A stretch of 15,983 nucleotides of DNA from assembly GCA_003118195.1 (NCBI GenBank), contig BEXV01001057.1, forward strand, positions 100,543-116,525, read 5' to 3'. Source of the stretch: Hemicentrotus pulcherrimus. Taxonomy: Eukaryota > Echinodermata > Echinoidea > Camarodonta > Strongylocentrotidae. Shown here in pieces: positions 7,901-15,129 of this stretch. Numbering within the stretch: the first letter of the stretch is position 1; the number at the start of each line of letters is the position of its first letter. Both the position numbers and the translations under genes were made by a program. The notes under the pieces are model-generated. The model saw only the letters and a program-made list of their open reading frames with translations, did no database searches and was not told the DNA's origin.

Positions 7901-10900
7901 CAAGATATCAAATACTTTCAGTGCTGCACAAAGAATTCTGTAAATTATCCCTCCAAAATTATGTACTTAATATTCCTTAATTCCACGTACTTCTTCTCCA
8001 CCAGATGGCACACAATGGCTACCTCCAAAATAATTGAGCGAGTAGGCTACTGCGTAGTTGCATAGTTGGGGGTTTTAGTTGGCAACTAGCTTTGCAAGGT
8101 TTATAAACATGGGCCTAGATAGAAAAACACCGAGGTCAAAGCTAGGGCGCTTGACTCGTACAAAATTAATCCTGACCCAAAATGACATTACCAGATGAAT
8201 ATTCAAGACCCCGATATAAATTTCGAATTCGTTCAGTACATAACATATCCTAAAATAATAACGTGGCTAGACGACTTTCTTTGCAGTCAGAAAGTCTGCT
8301 CTAACATTATCAGATCCCTTCAATACCTACATGTAGACTTGGAAATTGTACGACTGCAATGCCTGCGCCCAACAGAACACTTGTGGACTTTGCAATCTCA
8401 CTTGTGACAAATATGCAAGCGGAATGGTATGTCTGCAACGTAAACCTTCCTCATGTAAGAGGTAGGCAAACATTTTGACAGACCTCCACACTGTAGACCA
8501 GGATGTGGTATTTACAAAGGATGACGTGAGGCAGTCCCTGTACTAAGCTCCTCTTCATATGGGTAAACAGGGCTTGGAGAAGGATGATATTGGCCGTAAC
8601 GGTGATGGCGTTGATATTTCTGTGGTCGACACAAAACTTATTCTTGCCGTCCGTCTACTTCTTATTTTTGTTTTGTTTACTATCAAAACCGATGATGAAT
8701 TTGACGAAGTCTCTAAACGCCAATCTTTAGCATTGCTTCCATCTCCTTATGTTTTTCTTCTCGCAAAGCTTGAGGTAAAGAGTAGGAAAGAGATCGGATC
8801 ATCTTCATCCACTATGTGAATTACACAGCCTGTACTTCAGCTCAGACTTCTCCTCGAATATCGTCTTTGTCTGTTCTCTCGACGTACCTGTTTCGAAGAT
8901 TCGCGTGATACTTTACACTTGCTTTAAGTGAACCTCTTCACTATCTTGTATGGACCTCTCCAGCTCATGAGTAGCTTGTTGCTACTAGCTAGTCGGTAGA
9001 AGTTGGAAGACACGATCATCACACTCAAATCTCCTCCACAAACCTCTCAAGTTCCAATCCTTCCCGTTATTTTTTTCTTTACGAGAGGTCCACTTCAATT
9101 GTTTACTCATCCAAGGACAAGCCCCCATTAGTCGTTGTCCAGTGGACAAGCAAAGGACAGAATACCTCTTTAAAAGATAATTTGAAATTCGCGGTTAACG
9201 TTATTCCACCACCTCTATATTTGTAAACTTCGTTATAGTAAAGTATGACGGTACGTTACCTTCGATATTTGTCCAGAATTTCATTGTTAGACTACGTTCC
9301 TGTTTGATGGTCAAAGTAACCAATGACCTTCGCTTGAGAAGGTCCATGTACACTGTAAGCTTGTTAAGCTGCATTAGCTCTTTGGTAGCGATATCCTGCC
9401 ATTATATAAAGAGGTGAAATGCGTTATTACAGCTATGTCATAGACCTATCACATTAATAAATACATGATTTTATGGGTGTGTATGTGTAATGTATATAAG
9501 TTCATATATTCATAAAAGGGTCTGCATTTTGAGTTTAAGCATTGGTATTTATCTTGTTATGTTGTCATACTTCGCGTTAATGACATTTAGGAGCATGTTT
9601 TTCTCATTTACAATGATGTCAAATTTGTATGTAAGCATGGGATGTGCTATGCATTATTGGGTCATGTAAAATATGAAATGAGGTTGGTTTGTGTTTCGAA
9701 TGTGGTTGAGGTACTCAGGCATGAATATCGATGCCTTCGAGTTAGTGTGGCTTTGGTCATTTGGATATTGATTAGTACGGTTATGGAAAGAATATTTTAC
9801 ACTAAAAGCCCCACAAATCTTCTAAAATATGTGTGTATTATTAAGATCCGAAAAACTATTGATTAATTGATAATATAGGATTTCCAGGCCAAATTCACGA
9901 GTTTGTCATTCGAATTCATTTGTCTTGCGTTCAAATTCGACGATTTTAGTGCTGTCGGGTATATCTCGGGTTTATATTCCTTTTTCTAGATTTCAAATCT
10001 ATGAAGTTTTCGTTAGAATCTATGTATGTTTCATTCAAATTAATGAACAAAGTGCTTCTTTCGCTATTTGGTCATTCGATTTAGCGCAACACGATTTTCT
10101 GACGTCGCGGCGGTGTACTTCTAGCATTCTAATTCATTTGTTGCATTCAAATTAGCACTTTGTGCACTTAAATTGATGGTCAATATATATTTTTCGTTTC
10201 TTACACACTTTTTATAGCTCATTTTTTTGCTTTCAAAATTGTTTTTTCATGTGTATTTCACCATATTTTATTTTACGGCATTTATACACTTATACTTATT
10301 CGATTTATCTGATATTCATCAGCATTTAAGTTTGATTGTTAAGAAGAACAAACAAAAAAGGACTTGCATCTAAGGACCTGATGGTCTCCATATATTTGTA
10401 AATGTTCATGTAAGGAAGTTGTTTGTCTTGTGTTTCATCATAAATTTATCATAATTTCATCATAATTTCATTATGGAAGAAGGGTACAATTTGTGACTGG
10501 GGTAGGGACTAGAGTCAACAGTTTGAGCATGATTCATTTAGCCAGGTCTTTAGCCATCGATCTGCTGGCGGGCAAGTAAACTATGAAACCCTTTTAGAAA
10601 AACAGAGGGGTGTGCTGGGTGTAAGAGACGATGTGAATTACTTTTGTAAAATTCCAGGTCTGTAGTAAAAGGGGCGATTGAGGACACCCCCACCTTTCCC
10701 GGGTATATGAACATGTCCGTGCAGAAATGCCATATCCCTTGATTTCGCCCTTATTTACTTAATGTCTGACTTCACCCATCTGCATTGTCCTGAAAATGAA
10801 TAAATGGAATAACAGCTTAGACCCCAATGGCAAATCATGCATTTTAACTGCATTATTTAAATACTGTAAACGTTTGTTGCAATTCTTCCCCCTTACATTC

Positions 10901-13468
10901 CTAACTTGAATAGCAATATTGCGAATACGAATGACGGGTGTTAATTTGAATGATAAAAATGACGCCTCGACAAGTGACGATTAATTTGAATGCTAGTTGA
11001 GCAGTTTCTGAATTGAATGACAGTTCTTTGAAACCCTTCGACCAAAATCCTAAATTAAATACAAAAACTGGAAAGTTGAATGATAATTGGCATGCCAAAG
11101 CCGATCTGCGCTAACTTAATTGCAAAGTAAATGAATTCGAATGACAAACACTCAAATTTGGCCGGGAAATCCTATAGTAAAATATGATAAATCCCGAAAG
11201 TGAGTTTCATTCGACTGATTTAAACTCGTTACTTCCATCGTTTACTTGTAGAGCCAGTTAATATGTATTAACTAAACATATATACATTTTGAATAATGTG
11301 AAATATAAATAAGTGTAGAATTATAACTTATCGCTGTAATATTACCTTAGTCTGTGTACTTTGTAATTCATCTATATTGCAGCTAATGGACATGTCAATA
11401 GAATCCTCATTCACGATTAACTCTTCTTCTGGATTTATCTGCATGTAGTTCATCCTCATTTCTTCTGCAAGGATTTCCTTTGAGAAGTGAAATCAAATTC
11501 AGATAGGGATAAATATTTCGATTCCCAAGAAGGTTTACATTTCATCCCTTATGAGGAATCCTTTCGATAAACTTATTTGACCAAAACAAAATTACCTTGA
11601 ATTACATGTGTCGTACTTTGTAATATTTGTCACTATATAAAAAAAAATAATCAATAAACCAATTAGAATGCGTTTTCAGGACAATCTAGAAGGATTTGGA
11701 TTTTTTAAAGTTTAATTTAGTGATGCAAAACATGCGTTGCCTTTAATGCTTGGAATGATACGACATGACAGCTGACGTTCTATGTATTCTGAAGCCCTCT
11801 CTTTGCAAACCTATGATCAATAGGCACATATTAAATAGGTCTTTTAAAATAATAACAATGACGAACAAGGATAATGATATTAGAAATTATAATGATCATA
11901 AAAATAATAATGAGTCGTTTCTTCATCAACACGAAAATATAAATAAAAATCCAATGTGCTAAGAAAAGTTTTAAACCACTTGGTTGGGAACTATGGTGAT
12001 GAACACAAATGGCAGTTTACCTCAGAAAGACCAGGAAGCTCATTGTAAACGCACACACGCAGAATCGAATGGTCCTGATCCTTGGGAAGCGTCTTAGGTA
12101 TGAAAGGCGTGCAAAGCATTCGCTTTGTGGTTTGTCTTTCAGAGTTTCCACCAGAGTTCCACCAGTTGGAGATGAATGTTGGTAATCCCCAGGAAAAATG
12201 ATCGAGTTGGAGCACGATTCTGTCACTGTGTATCACATATGTTTTGCTCTCCATGGGAATACGCATGATCTCTTCTGTGGGGGTGACAAGCATATCAACG
12301 CATAAACTGCTAAGAACAATTACGCGCTTGAAAATTCAGAACCCTGATTATATTTTAAGAGTGGAAGGAGGAAGTGGAAACGCTGGTCTTTTTTCTCCCT
12401 TAAAAAGTTTGCATTCTCTTTTTTTCTTCATCATAAAGTGTTACTGCCTTTCATCAATTCATATCGATTTATATTGTCTCTTTTTTTCTCGTTATAATGT
12501 GTTGCTGCCTTTCATCAATTTATATCGTTTAAGAGAGGGAAAACATGTACATAGTGTAGTTTATATAATTTTTTTTTAACGCAAAGAAGAAGAAAAAAAA
12601 AGAAAAAAATACCAATCAATTAGAAGAATTTACAGAAACAAGACAATTGAAATAATGTACCTTCATCATCACGTCCAAAGTGTAGAACCATTTCCACCAC
12701 TTGATTATCGTCAATAACCGCACAGTGAGGCATAGATATGGTCAGTGGCTCCTTAAATCTCAATCCCGATGGAAAACATCTGAACCCGAAGCTCGCTGCA
12801 ATTTCGTTGTCTTGGAGATTTATGCCATTCGGTAGGTCAGTGAAAATCTCGATGCTGATCTCCTCACTGCCTTCCAACGCCCCCGGTGGAATAGAAAGCT
12901 TTATATTGTGAGCAGGGATCGATAACTCCCCACCAAGATGATCAAAGTAGCCTAAAGTTTAATAAAGAATAATATCTTCAAAGTAGTCTCTCTTCCTGCT
13001 CTGAAAATTGACACAATATAAATGAATGTCCTTTTCAAATTGATGTTCTTTAAAAAATCTGTTAAGGCGGTGTCACACAAACGTCAAAAATCCGAATTTT
13101 ATTTATACTCTTAATTGCTGTCTGTCATCAATTATCCCATTAAAAATTCTTAACGAAGCAAGAAAATTCTCCATTGAAAGGATTTTTCAAGGGATTCTTC
13201 TGTGTGACACCGCCTATAAAGGGAAACTGGGAGGACTGAGGGTGCTATCTACTTCAAGTGTAGATATCTGGTTGCATTCATGTGAATTGCCATCAAATTA
13301 CAGGAATGCATGAACAACGCTACAACTTATTACAGGATACCTCCCTTGAAGACTGAGTCAAATATTGGGTCCCTTATACTGTATTGTAAATATAATAACA
13401 GACGTACCTGACGCCGGCCTGGCGGAGCTCCGTTGAGTTCTGCTTTTACCATTTCCAGACGGTAAATT
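4665..13468 (-). CDS. UNC5/UNC5C-like ZU5-UPA-death domain protein, 3' seven exons (5' partial)
   Basis: This gene model joins 13468-13408, 12951-12661, 12274-12021, 11477-11346, 9395-9260, 5647-5437 and 4962-4665, giving 1383 nt (460 residues plus TAG). All six introns are GT-AG and all phases agree, which is strong internal support. The order is linker (1-20), ZU5 (about 21-150), UPA (about 155-291), proline-containing linker (about 292-362) and death domain (about 369-445). By family knowledge, ZU5-UPA-DD is the cytoplasmic module of netrin receptors of the UNC5 type, of UNC5CL (linked to NF-kB signalling) and of PIDD; ZU5 and UPA pack together and the death domain binds other death domains. 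No Ig, thrombospondin or clear transmembrane segment is visible here, so receptor and soluble forms cannot be told apart. The linker between UPA and the death domain looks longer than is usual in UNC5. The start codon and first exon or exons are missing. Confidence is high for the family and moderate for exact orthology. Confidence 0.9.
5140..5220 (-). mobile_element. tRNA-like SINE head in intron 6
   Basis: On the minus strand, GTCGTGATATAGTAGTCC resembles a decayed A box. GGTTTAAATCC (5164-5154) is a B box with two transitions that look like CpG decay. The middle reads GGACTGAGTGTCAAACG, in place of an anticodon arm. It is probably an old tRNA-derived SINE or tRNA pseudogene, different from the 815-1014 family. 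A (CA)n tract (5221-5241) adjoins it. Confidence 0.55.
5221..5241. repeat. (CA)n microsatellite
   Basis: CA dinucleotides with one G interruption, next to the tRNA-like sequence. Confidence 0.9.
5437..5647 (-). CDS. Exon F: proline-containing linker between UPA and death domain
   Basis: This is a 211-nt exon encoding residues 293-361. The acceptor TACCGCTCTATTTCAG is strong. The donor TT|GTAAGC is good and leaves in phase 2, completing a leucine codon with the A of exon G. The peptide has low complexity, with scattered prolines and several tyrosines (APPRLAHTGY, GAMVPYVPTQ, GTFWYQRRLEDHRS). No domain is recognised; it is probably a flexible spacer, perhaps with docking motifs. If the donor is not used, the frame reads TTG TAA and stops at once. 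Confidence 0.78.
5800..6060 (+). mobile_element. Possible plus-strand retroelement 3' tail in intron 5
   Basis: T-rich sequence ends TTATGATAAATGAAATAAAGATCAATC, with AATAAA at 6043-6048. This style is common at 3' ends of invertebrate non-LTR elements. No coding remnant was recognised and no second copy lies in the window, so this is tentative. From 6061 to 6570 nothing further is seen. Confidence 0.25.
6645..7447. mobile_element. 803-bp palindromic mariner/Tc1-type MITE
   Basis: The termini are CAGTGCGTCCCAGAAAAAA and its inverse, flanked by TA on both sides (6643-6644, 7448-7449), the target duplication of the Tc1/mariner superfamily. The inverted repeats are not just terminal. They pair along nearly the whole length (about 6645-7040 with 7060-7447), leaving a loop of a few tens of bases near 7040-7065. 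Matching internal landmarks are GGCGGGCGGTAT/ATACCGCCCGCC, AAACGAATTCGTTTTC and AAACAAACAGAA. No transposase is present. It sits in intron 5 and would fold into a long hairpin in the primary transcript. Confidence 0.85.
7448..7472. repeat. (TA)n microsatellite abutting the MITE
   Basis: A TA run begins at the right-hand TA duplication of the palindromic element, consistent with insertion into or expansion from a TA site. Confidence 0.9.
8195..8530 (+). pseudogene. Possible decayed non-LTR retrotransposon N-terminal fragment
   Basis: The frame opens DPDINFEF and later reads SNIIRSLQYLHVDLEI. This recalls the 'DPD(I/L)NF ... NIRSLxxHxDDLE' stretch just before the endonuclease domain in many marine-invertebrate LINEs. 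The frame stops at 8407, and a second short open stretch (about 8473-8542) follows. No endonuclease catalytic motif is intact. Family assignment is from memory of the motif only. Confidence 0.3.
8543..9259. other. Intron 5 sequence, nothing firm
   Basis: An open frame at 8559-8819 has no recognised motif, and its composition resembles coding DNA only weakly. The rest, up to the exon E donor, shows no repeat or gene. Confidence 0.4.
9260..9395 (-). CDS. Exon E: UPA end
   Basis: This is a 136-nt exon encoding residues 247-291 plus one base. The acceptor is ATGGCAG and the donor GAAG|GTAACG. The helical stretch KELMQLNKLTVYMDLLKRR is followed by SLTMKFWTNI, which resembles the closing UPA strand of UNC5-like proteins. 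It leaves in phase 1, matching exon F. Confidence 0.85.
9874..11176. mobile_element. 1.3-kb inverted-repeat DNA element filling intron 4
   Basis: The ends are TATAGGATTTCCAGGCCAAA and, inverted, TATAGGATTTCCCGGCCAAA, followed on both sides by GTTTGTCATTCGAATTCATT. Further in, both arms carry scattered copies of CATTCAAATTAA-like motifs (left arm near 9928, 10029, 10070, 10126, 10143; right arm inverted near 10906, 10928, 10945, 10986, 11013, 11076, 11136). The 10160-10890 centre encodes nothing recognisable. A TA or TATA target duplication is possible. The superfamily is undetermined. Confidence 0.7.
11346..11477 (-). CDS. Exon D: UPA middle
   Basis: This is a 132-nt exon of exactly 44 codons (residues 203-246), in phase 0 at both ends. 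The acceptor is TTCTCAAAG and the donor AAG|GTAATA. The peptide is acidic (EILAEEMRMNYMQINPEEEL) and ends NIDELQSTQTK. It follows the UPA strands of exon C and precedes the FWTNI end in exon E, so it is placed in UPA by position and phase rather than by a strong motif. Confidence 0.82.
11478..12020. other. Intron 3, no recognised feature
   Basis: This is AT-rich intronic sequence. An open frame at 11765-11962 lies in low-complexity AAT/GAT-rich sequence and is not credible as a gene. No inverted repeat was seen. Confidence 0.5.
12021..12274 (-). CDS. Exon C: ZU5 end and UPA start
   Basis: This is a 254-nt exon encoding residues 119-202. IVLQLDHFSWG closes the ZU5 domain (the HF-(C/S)-W motif seen in this group), and the UPA domain begins after about residue 155 (CTPFIPKTLP, ILRVCVYNELPG). 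The open frame extends upstream to 12293. However, the acceptor GTCACCCCCACAG|AA is pyrimidine-rich and is the only nearby AG whose phase matches exon B, giving GAA across the junction. The donor is GAG|GTAAAC, phase 0. Confidence 0.88.
12415..12532. repeat. 61-bp imperfect tandem duplication in intron 2
   Basis: Two units share TCTTTTTTTCT, GTGTT(A/G)CTGCCTTTCATCAA and TATATCG-like ends; the CTGCC cores are spaced 61 bp apart. On the sense (minus) strand the tract is purine-rich. Confidence 0.8.
12661..12951 (-). CDS. Exon B: ZU5 domain core
   Basis: This is a 291-nt exon encoding residues 22-117, with split codons at both ends. It starts GYFDHLGGELSIP and continues with LSIPPGALEG, the signature ZU5 opening (GG-x-L-x-(I/L)-P followed by IPPGA). 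Later it has LTISMPHCAV, which matches the conserved MPHC/MHHC segment of UNC5 ZU5 domains. The acceptor is TTTAG and the donor GAAG|GTACAT (phase 1). The visible ORF runs past the donor into the intron for about 12 codons, so the splice end rests on the donor, on phase matching, and on the protein reading smoothly into the next exon. Confidence 0.92.
13065..13215. mobile_element. 151-bp MITE in intron 1
   Basis: The termini AGGCGGTGTCACACA (13065-13079) and TGTGTGACACCGCCT (13201-13215) are perfect 15-bp inverted repeats, with looser pairing inward (AAAAATCC/GGATTTTT). The flanks are TTA on the left and ATA on the right, compatible with a TA or 3-bp target duplication. There is no coding capacity. 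Confidence 0.85.
13408..13468 (-). CDS. Exon A: linker before ZU5
   Basis: This is a 61-nt exon encoding residues 1-20 plus the first base of codon 21. The acceptor reads TTTTCATGTCAG and the donor CAG|GTACGT, close to consensus. It enters in phase 0 and leaves in phase 1, matching the next exon. The peptide is serine/arginine-rich (NLPSGNGKSRTQRSSARPAS) with no hydrophobic stretch, as expected for a juxtamembrane or N-terminal linker ahead of ZU5. It contains no in-frame ATG, so the coding sequence must begin further upstream. Confidence 0.75.
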
Positions 13469-13577
13469 CTGACATGAAAATCAACATCAATTAATTTCAT
13501 CTTAATAATATTGTATCAAGTTAAACACTAAGTAATATTATACAATATCGTGGTCTATAACCTACCATATTGTCTAT

Positions 13578-13742
13578 GGGCCCCGTTGCAGAAACAAAAA
13601 AAAATCAACATTGATGGTAACTTTGCCATCAATGGTGACTACATGGAGACCTTGATTGTTATTGGTTGTTGAGCCCTGTTACCATGGTAGTTACCATTGA
13701 TGGCAAAGCTACCATCAATGTTAAATGTTATGCAGCGGGCCC
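13578..13742. mobile_element. 165-bp foldback MITE
   Basis: GGGCCCCGTTGCA at the left and TGCAGCGGGCCC at the right are imperfect inverted termini. The arms continue pairing through ACATTGATGGTA(A/G)CTTTGCC and CATCAATGGT, giving a hairpin of about 70 bp per arm. TSD and superfamily are unclear. It lies just upstream of exon A, in the presumed first intron of the gene. Confidence 0.82.
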
Positions 13743-14500
13743 TGGTATACCCTTTTAGAATAATGAACGATACTTCCTTCAGCATCTAATGTGCATTGAT
13801 TCAGTATAATAGGTAAATACAATATAACATATTAAAATTAACTTAATGCTGTTACCTTTAACACCAGCATACTCATGATCATCACCATCATCATCAACAT
13901 CGATACATTTTCATATGGAGCGTTAGTTATTGATTTATTTTTCAAAGTTATTAATTATAAGTAATTACTATTTCTTAAATAGGTAAGCGCTCTGGAGAAC
14001 CTTTCTAGAATATGCCTTTTATACATGCTGCATACACATCCGTTAAAATGTTTAAAATCGATATGTGAATAATTCATTCATCCCGTAGAAAATAAATGTT
14101 TTTTTTTTTAATTAATGTTTATCTTTATTGAACGTGGTTTTGGAAACACATTTTTTTATGATCGACTAAGCCTTTGGGTGATTTGCCAATCTAAATCCCT
14201 ATCTTTTCCAATATATGCAATATTAATATTTGTTTACTTATTTATTTATTTGAACATATTTCATCATGATAACAGGATCAGAAAGGACTGGTTTACATCC
14301 TGGTCCTGAATAATAAAAGCTTACACTAAATCATAAAAACAAAATGATCATATATATATCATGAAAATTGTTAAAATACTCATGAAGTCATTAAAAAATA
14401 TTTAGTTACCATAATCTTGATTAAATACCAAGTCAAAATTAAATGATATTTAATACAATGATGATATTATTCATAATTTGCTGAAATAGGTTTTCTTATA
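13743..14500. other. Upstream or intronic AT-rich stretch
   Basis: This stretch contains a (CAT)n-like run (13872-13904, discussed as a weak exon) and otherwise AT-rich sequence. The open frame at 14115-14309 shows no family resemblance. No promoter elements can be assigned. Confidence 0.4.
13863..13903 (-). other. Possible upstream exon end of the same gene (weak)
   Basis: On the minus strand an open frame ends AAG|GTAACA, a fair donor in phase 0, as exon A needs. From the first ATG of this tract it would encode a short methionine- and leucine-rich hydrophobic N-terminus of about 15 residues. The tract is also an (ATG/ATC)n low-complexity run, so the open frame may be chance. No acceptor or promoter was found to support it. 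Confidence 0.2.
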
Positions 14501-14507
14501 CATATTT

Positions 14508-14587
14508 TTAACCCTTTGGCTACGGGAGCCGAGTGCTCACTGTGTTAACTCTATGGGAATGAGTGAATTCAGTAGTCAACGGGTTAA
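14508..14587. mobile_element. 72-bp TTAA-flanked mini-element (piggyBac-like termini)
   Basis: TTAA (14508-14511 and 14584-14587) brackets CCCTTTGGCTAC and GTAGTCAACGGG, imperfect inverted termini beginning CCC. TTAA duplication with CCC-starting ends is typical of piggyBac-type transposons. At 72 bp between the TTAAs it is very short, so it could also be a simple palindromic repeat family. Confidence 0.5.
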
Positions 14588-14609
14588 AACAGTCGATGGA
14601 ATGTGCATT

Positions 14610-14888
14610 TCATAGGTTAGAGGGTAAATTGTTCCTTACTTTGCCACCATCGTAACGTAAACTATTCTTGACAATTTCAATATTAGGCTTAGGAAGGACA
14701 ACACTCATTGATTCAGCCAATCTCGTACTCATTGGATGCCGTTCAACAAACATGACAAAGCATTGCACAAATGGAGCGTAGCCATAGATACATTTATACA
14801 TTATACAAGCAAGAAAATAGTTACGCCTTTCTTCTAAAACCTGCCATTTCAATCTTTTCACAATATCAAGACCACTTTCATTAGATCA
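14610..14888 (-). pseudogene. Non-LTR retrotransposon (CR1/L2/Jockey-like) reverse transcriptase C-terminal relic
   Basis: The minus-strand frame, opening after a stop near 14890, reads SGLDIVKRLKW, then EERRNYFLACIMYKCIYGYA, then STRLAES, then VLPKPNIEIVKNSLRY and NNLPSNL before a stop. This is the pattern after the RT domain in many LINEs: 'LxW...RRxYxxxxxxYKxxxGxAP ... TR ... VPxxxxExxKxSxxYxGxxxWNxLP'. The usual tryptophan of WNxLP is replaced (VRNNLP). It is a 5'-truncated dead copy with no catalytic FADD motif in the window. Confidence 0.78.
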
Positions 14889-14934
14889 ATTTTGTTGTGT
14901 GTTTGTGTTTTTGGACTTCTTAACTGCTAACAAA

Positions 14935-15123
14935 ATGGCATATCGCCATCTTATTTTGGATTTTCGTTCATCCTGCCAGATCTACGCCCAGGGTCCCAAA
15001 CCCTACGGTTGCGTGCAATGTCCTCGTGAAATCAAGCCCCGAAAGCGAGGGAAGGAAGATGTTACGCGGCATGGGATAAGAAACCGTAAGTCAAAGCCTG
15101 CATTATCGACTATCCTTTTTTGA
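14935..15123 (+). pseudogene. hAT-like transposase zinc-finger exon relic
   Basis: From ATG at 14935 the frame encodes KPYGCVQCPREIKPRKRGKE followed by DVTRH. This recalls the N-terminal C-x2-C ... G-x-x-DV-x-RH-x(4-6)-H finger of hAT-type transposases and their domesticated relatives. The last histidine of that pattern is absent in the unspliced frame. A perfect GTAAGT donor lies at 15086, so the partner residue could come from a later exon. No transposase catalytic core follows; the G-rich foldback begins at about 15130. Confidence 0.45.
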
Positions 15124-15129
15124 AATGTT

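Larger units (their letters stand above)
6574..8124. mobile_element. Possible older element surrounding the palindromic MITE
   Basis: Degenerate TAGTTGGCAACTA-like motifs cluster on both sides of the MITE: 6585, 6607, 6631, 7512, 7546, 7889, 8058 and 8081. The outer edges carry CTAGGCCC (6574) and its inverse GGGCCTAG (8117), preceded on the right by TTTATAAACAT. This may be a host element with subterminal repeats into which the mariner-type MITE inserted. Boundaries are uncertain. Confidence 0.3.

Noticed and set aside
9642..10155. Two plus-strand open frames as genes
   Set aside because: The second lies in the left arm of the inverted-repeat element and the first just outside it. Neither has motifs, and both are AT-rich.
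12017..12226. Second minus-strand frame overlapping exon C
   Set aside because: Alternative frame of the same exon; it lacks the ZU5/UPA motifs seen in the chosen frame.
12275..12293. Extending exon C upstream to the AG near 12316 or the start of its open frame
   Set aside because: Those acceptors leave one extra base and break frame with exon B. The CCCACAG at 12281-12275 is pyrimidine-rich and phase-correct.
12244..12579. Plus-strand 111-codon open frame
   Set aside because: It begins antisense to exon C and runs through a tandem repeat and T-rich sequence in intron 2.
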